64,000 bases of DNA from JAFEDN01 sp963697455 (GTDB lineage Bacteria; Pseudomonadota; Gammaproteobacteria; Coxiellales; Coxiellaceae): positions 1 through 64,000 of the forward strand of contig CAVOOI010000004.1 of assembly GCA_963697455.1 (NCBI GenBank). Reading direction: 5' to 3'. The translations under genes were made by a program, and so were the position numbers. The number at the start of each line of letters is the position of its first letter. The first letter of the stretch is position 1. The notes below the pieces were generated by a model that saw only the letters and a program-made list of their open reading frames with translations, did no database searches and was not told where the DNA came from. Shown here piece after piece: positions 61,125-64,000 of this stretch.

Positions 61125-61139
61125 AAGGCAAGCATTATA
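61022..61139 (-). repeat. Duplicated icmB 5' end, resident copy
   Basis: 118 bp (first 34 codons plus 15 bases of leader) that recur at 63466-63583 with three mismatches and no gaps. Confidence 0.95.
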
Positions 61140-61315
61140 TCGTTTATCTGGTTAACGAACAATTGGCGGGGGCAGGTTGCTGAACACATGAGCGGCTATC
61201 AATGCGTAGAAGATTTTAATATTTAAAAATATATATTTATCAATTACTTAGTTAATATTAAACTCTTCTGAAGGCGGTTTTATGTAGCGAGATTTCGGCT
61301 GTTGGGATGAGCGCG

Positions 61316-61948
61316 TTATTTAGAGCAGGTTAAATGGGGAATACAACTATAGCCAACAAATCGAGCCGAAGAGCTGGAATTAGGTAATGTAAAGTCAAAT
61401 ACGCTGACACCCCACATCTGCTTACCTTGATAGCAGCGGCCATCACTCGAACCAAACATTAAAGGTTGATTTTGTTCATTAGTACCTAAATAGATCATCA
61501 CATGGCTAATGGGAGGATGGTGGTTAGTTTTATACGTTCCTTCCCAAAATAATAAATCTCCGGGTTTTAAATGATTAAATTCAGCTGAAGAAAAATCATT
61601 CGACTTAACTGGATAAAATTCTCCTTTAGCCACTACCCATTGATACATTTGATAAGAAGACCGAGGAACATCGGTTAATTTATTAAGCTTTAATAAATAA
61701 TAAATAGTTCCGGAACAATCCATTCCGCCAAGCTGGGGATTCGCTGATCCATACAGATAGGTAAGATTTTTTTGCGTTAAAATCAAAGCTTGCTTGATAA
61801 TTTTTTTTACGGGGGGTGAAAGTTCTTCATACCCGGTTATTTGGTTTACTGGAATAACTTGGGTGTTAGCAGAGTGAGACGCACAAATAATCGTCGGAAA
61901 GAATATTACTACGAGGCAAAAGATTCCTGTCGAGATTCTTTTATTCAT
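61316..61948 (-). CDS. Exported NlpC/P60 family hydrolase
   Basis: 210 residues from the ATG at 61948. Signal peptide MNKRISTGIFCLVVIFFPTI ICA. The NlpC/P60 catalytic Cys is in QLGGMDCSGTIYYLL and the His in HPPISHVMIYLG; HLKPGDLLFWEG precedes it as usual. The family cleaves peptidoglycan stem peptides; the protein probably acts in the periplasm in wall remodelling, possibly to let the secretion apparatus through. It stands upstream of icmB in the same direction, 190 bases away. Confidence 0.87.
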   Translation of the reverse strand: MNKRISTGIFCLVVIFFPTIICASHSANTQVIPVNQITGYEELSPPVKKIIKQALILTQKNLTYLYGSANPQLGGMDCSGTIYYLLKLNKLTDVPRSSYQMYQWVVAKGEFYPVKSNDFSSAEFNHLKPGDLLFWEGTYKTNHHPPISHVMIYLGTNEQNQPLMFGSSDGRCYQGKQMWGVSVFDFTLPNSSSSARFVGYSCIPHLTCSK

Positions 61949-62007
61949 AAAATATCCCCTCAATTAAAACGAGCCATAATACATTTAAAGCTAATCGCTA
62001 GACGCCT

Positions 62008-63093
62008 TTATTTGCTTTTTAAACTGATATTATGACTAGGTATATTATTGTCTATCTTAGGCAACAAACCGTCAATAAAACCATGACGTAATAAGTTTCC
62101 AATGATAGAGAGCATGCTGGCTTCAGGATCATCAATATTACCTGAAATTTGTATTTTAGTTGCGGTTGTTTCCTGCGTAGGATTTTTTAAAATATTATGA
62201 GCAGTTGAAATAGCGCCCTCATAAATCTTCTGTGCTAAATTTCCTTTGTTTTCTTCTTTAATTTGAAGGCCTTTTAAAAAAGGCTTAACATAACCCGTTA
62301 TCCTACTTTGATCTGCTTTAGCTTCCAAATAAACACTAAAAGTACCTGCTTTTGTTTCTATATTCGTATATTCTTTTAAAAAAGGGTTAATTTGAGTTAA
62401 AGGCAAGTCTTTAAGAGAAGCTTGCAGCGAGAAAGTGGGTGTTTTAATAGCAGGGTTAAATTTTAAATTAATAAATAAATCAGCAGAATCCATCGCTTGC
62501 GCCGTTAAATTAAGAACTGCGGATAATTCTTGGTGTTGCCGCGCTAAGTTCTGGATATTTTTAACGCTAACATTTATTTTTTTTATGTAAAGATTAAATG
62601 GCTTCTTAGATCGATCATTTCGAAAATAAATAATGCCGTCATGGACAATGATTTCATTGATATTAAGCGGCGACAGCGAAGGAAAAACTTTTACGCTTTG
62701 TTCAGTAATCTTTGGCTCTTCTTTCTTTTTATGATTATCAGAAATATCTAAAATTGTTATAATGGGACGCTGTACTATAATTTTTTCTACTATTTTCCCT
62801 TTCAATAAAGCGCTCCATTGTAGAGAAAAATTTATATTATCAACTTTGAAAATGGGATCAGTGGTGCTCATATTTCTTTTCCATAAACTCACACTGTCTA
62901 GAGCTACTTCGCCTTGAAGTAGATTAAGTTTTAAGTCTGCGATCTTAACGTGATAATTGGGAGTTTTATTGATTCTCGAAGTGATATACCATAATGCCCA
63001 ATAAGGAAGGAGAAGGCGAATAACAACAATGAGTGATAAAATGGCAACTAAAATAATATATTTAGTCTGAATCTTTCCTATCATCGGCTTCAT
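62008..63093 (-). CDS. DUF748/AsmA-like membrane-anchored protein
   Basis: 361 residues. One N-terminal membrane helix (about 12-34, YIILVAILSLIVVIRLLLPY) and a large periplasmic part of beta-rich text: NYHVKIADLKLNLLQGEVAL, DSVSLWKR, DNINFSLQWSALLKGKIVEK, NINEIIVHDGIIYFRND. This is the repeating pattern of DUF748 proteins, distant kin of AsmA/TamB that may carry lipids between membranes. Ends 60 bases before the NlpC/P60 start. Role here is inferred from the family only. Confidence 0.8.
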   Translation of the reverse strand: MKPMIGKIQTKYIILVAILSLIVVIRLLLPYWALWYITSRINKTPNYHVKIADLKLNLLQGEVALDSVSLWKRNMSTTDPIFKVDNINFSLQWSALLKGKIVEKIIVQRPIITILDISDNHKKKEEPKITEQSVKVFPSLSPLNINEIIVHDGIIYFRNDRSKKPFNLYIKKINVSVKNIQNLARQHQELSAVLNLTAQAMDSADLFINLKFNPAIKTPTFSLQASLKDLPLTQINPFLKEYTNIETKAGTFSVYLEAKADQSRITGYVKPFLKGLQIKEENKGNLAQKIYEGAISTAHNILKNPTQETTATKIQISGNIDDPEASMLSIIGNLLRHGFIDGLLPKIDNNIPSHNISLKSK

Positions 63094-63465
63094 ATCCTTA
63101 ATTTATTTATTATAAATGTTATTTAACATTCATAACTCATTACCCTAAAAAAAGATATTCATCCAATTGCTTAAGATCAGATTATCATAAAATTATTTTA
63201 AGTTCAAGTTGTTTTAATAATATCGAAATATAATATTAGAATTGCGATTATCAAGTTAAAAAGATTTTTCTATTTCTGGATTATTGGTTTCATTTGAAGA
63301 AATCCAGCTAAAATAACGATATTACTTTAGAATTTTGATGAACTTCTGATTGAGGTTGGTAGGTTATTGTAGACTTTTTTTCTCGATGACTGGATTTTTA
63401 AGCTTTGCTTTTAATTTTGGAACGACAGCCCAGACAATGTCAGGTTCTATATTAATGCAAATATA
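63094..63465. other. AT-rich gap
   Basis: No gene, RNA or repeat is recognised; stops in all frames. A promoter for the DUF748 gene should lie at its left end. Confidence 0.5.
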
Positions 63466-63583
63466 TTTGGATTTCGCAATAGGATAAGGTTGTCTGCTTT
63501 AATAGCGTGCTCAACCACGCCTAAAAGGTGTTGAATGATTTAAAAAAACTGGCGAGGAATTTAAACATAAGATAAGCATTATA
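63466..63583 (-). pseudogene. icmB: Duplicate of the icmB 5' end
   Basis: 118 bp matching 61022-61139 at 115 positions, same orientation. It would encode only the first 34 residues of IcmB (MFKFLASFFKSFNTFWAWLS...) before leaving the homology into unrelated DNA. A recent partial duplication. Confidence 0.92.
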
Positions 63584-63585
63584 CA

Positions 63586-63638
63586 GGAGTTCCCGCTTAA
63601 GGGAACTCCACCTTGCGCGATGGGCTCGCAAGGTGGAG
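63586..63638. repeat. Two overlapping hairpins
   Basis: GGAGTTCCC-GCTTAA-GGGAACTCC (63586-63609) and CTCCACCTTGCG-9 nt-CGCAAGGTGGAG (63606-63638) are each perfect but share four bases, so in RNA the full stems exclude each other. They directly follow the icmB duplicate. Attenuator-like or part of a repeat element. Confidence 0.6.
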
Positions 63639-63682
63639 GGAGCTAAGAGACGGGGATGCGATTCTCCCCGGCGGGATTATAT

Positions 63683-64000
63683 TTAGGACTTGCTATAATG
63701 CACTGATGGGAAATCCTTGGGGCGTAATTCAGCCTGATCATCACGATCACAATCGTTATCATCATGCCTCGGCGTTCCTGATGAAGCGCCTAAAAAGCGG
63801 CATCTATTCAGCTCTACTTCGGCTTGAGCGCGAATATCTCCCAATCCTGCAGCCCGTTTAATAAGCTCTTTTGCTTTTTCTTCATCCTTCTTTACGCCAT
63901 AACCGCTTTTATAGCACAAGCCCAATGGATATAAGGCTGGCGGGTGCCCTGCTTCCGCTGCTATTCTGAAGCGATTAAATGCCGTTACTTCCTTGCCGCC
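63683..64000 (-). CDS. Sel1-repeat protein, 5' end outside window
   Basis: The frame is open to the window edge (at least 105 residues visible). AAEAGHPPALYPLGLCYKSG, YGVKKDEEKAKELIKRAAGL, GDIRAQAEVEL are Sel1-like (TPR-type) repeats. The C-terminal tail after LNRCRFLGASSG is acidic and Asp/His-rich (RHDDNDCDRDDQAEL). Sel1 proteins are protein-interaction scaffolds, and several in Legionella (EnhC, LpnE) help host-cell entry. The N-terminus cannot be judged here. Confidence 0.8.
   Translation of the reverse strand, partial: GGKEVTAFNRFRIAAEAGHPPALYPLGLCYKSGYGVKKDEEKAKELIKRAAGLGDIRAQAEVELNRCRFLGASSGTPRHDDNDCDRDDQAELRPKDFPSVHYSKS

Noticed and set aside
63613..63861. Plus-strand 82-codon frame
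   Set aside because: Opposite the Sel1-repeat gene and partly over hairpins; no domain or start signal.

Overview
The window is chromosomal DNA of a gamma-proteobacterium of the order Legionellales (Legionella/Coxiella/Rickettsiella relatives). The clearest marker is a 1003-residue IcmB/DotO ATPase, a core part of the Dot/Icm type IVB secretion system. Gene order (yicC-gmk-rpoZ-spoT-ridA-recG, pcnB-folK-coaD-yfhL, dut-algC, rpmB-rpmG-mutM) is ordinary gamma-proteobacterial. Many genes are broken (OTU-like protein, DNA methylase, TIR protein, quinone reductase, mutM, yyaL, brnT), which fits a host-associated genome in decay. The species cannot be named from sequence alone.

Left part, 1-18.8 kb: accessory DNA. 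It starts with a decayed OTU-protease-like gene, a trace of a recombinase and a 5'-truncated DNA methylase. An integrated element follows (about 2.2-13.1 kb): a LuxR-type response regulator without its phospho-acceptor Asp, an HTH protein, an orphan C5-cytosine methylase, an AbiEi/AbiEii pair, a DUF3987 protein, an AlpA-like excisionase, an RHH-like protein and a tyrosine integrase. Two copies of a non-coding module with perfect 20-22 bp inverted-repeat arms around a 78-bp core precede the methylase and the AbiE genes. Flanks of the two copies are in the same orientation while the cores are inverted, as expected of a DNA inversion switch; this is the most unusual signal in the window. After the integrase come an orphan gene flanked by ~170-bp inverted copies of its own 3' end, an unrecognised three-gene membrane cassette, and a GC-rich TIR-domain gene broken by frameshifts and by an ISL3-family insertion sequence.

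Centre, 18.9-47.8 kb: core genome. tRNA-Thr is followed by a four-gene minus-strand operon (RibA-like URC1, DUF1688/URC4, uracil phosphoribosyltransferase, uridine kinase) that matches the URC uracil-degradation route. A 162-bp near-perfect hairpin fills the gap before upp and buries its ribosome binding site. Next are htpG, an outer-membrane beta-barrel protein, a 799-residue orphan, the spo operon, rph, xth, algC, dut, radC, ribosomal proteins L28/L33, a frameshifted mutM, a shattered yyaL, and pcnB-folK-coaD-yfhL.

Right part, 47.8-64 kb: tRNA-Glu with a dead BrnT toxin and intact BrnA antitoxin, arfB, an Rpn-type nuclease, corA, a Ser-rich 709-residue orphan, wrbA, RNase P RNA, rsmI, an FAD oxidoreductase, hemE and icmB (icmB and hemE translationally coupled), an NlpC/P60 hydrolase, a DUF748 protein, a 118-bp duplicate of the icmB 5' end, and a Sel1-repeat protein running off the end.
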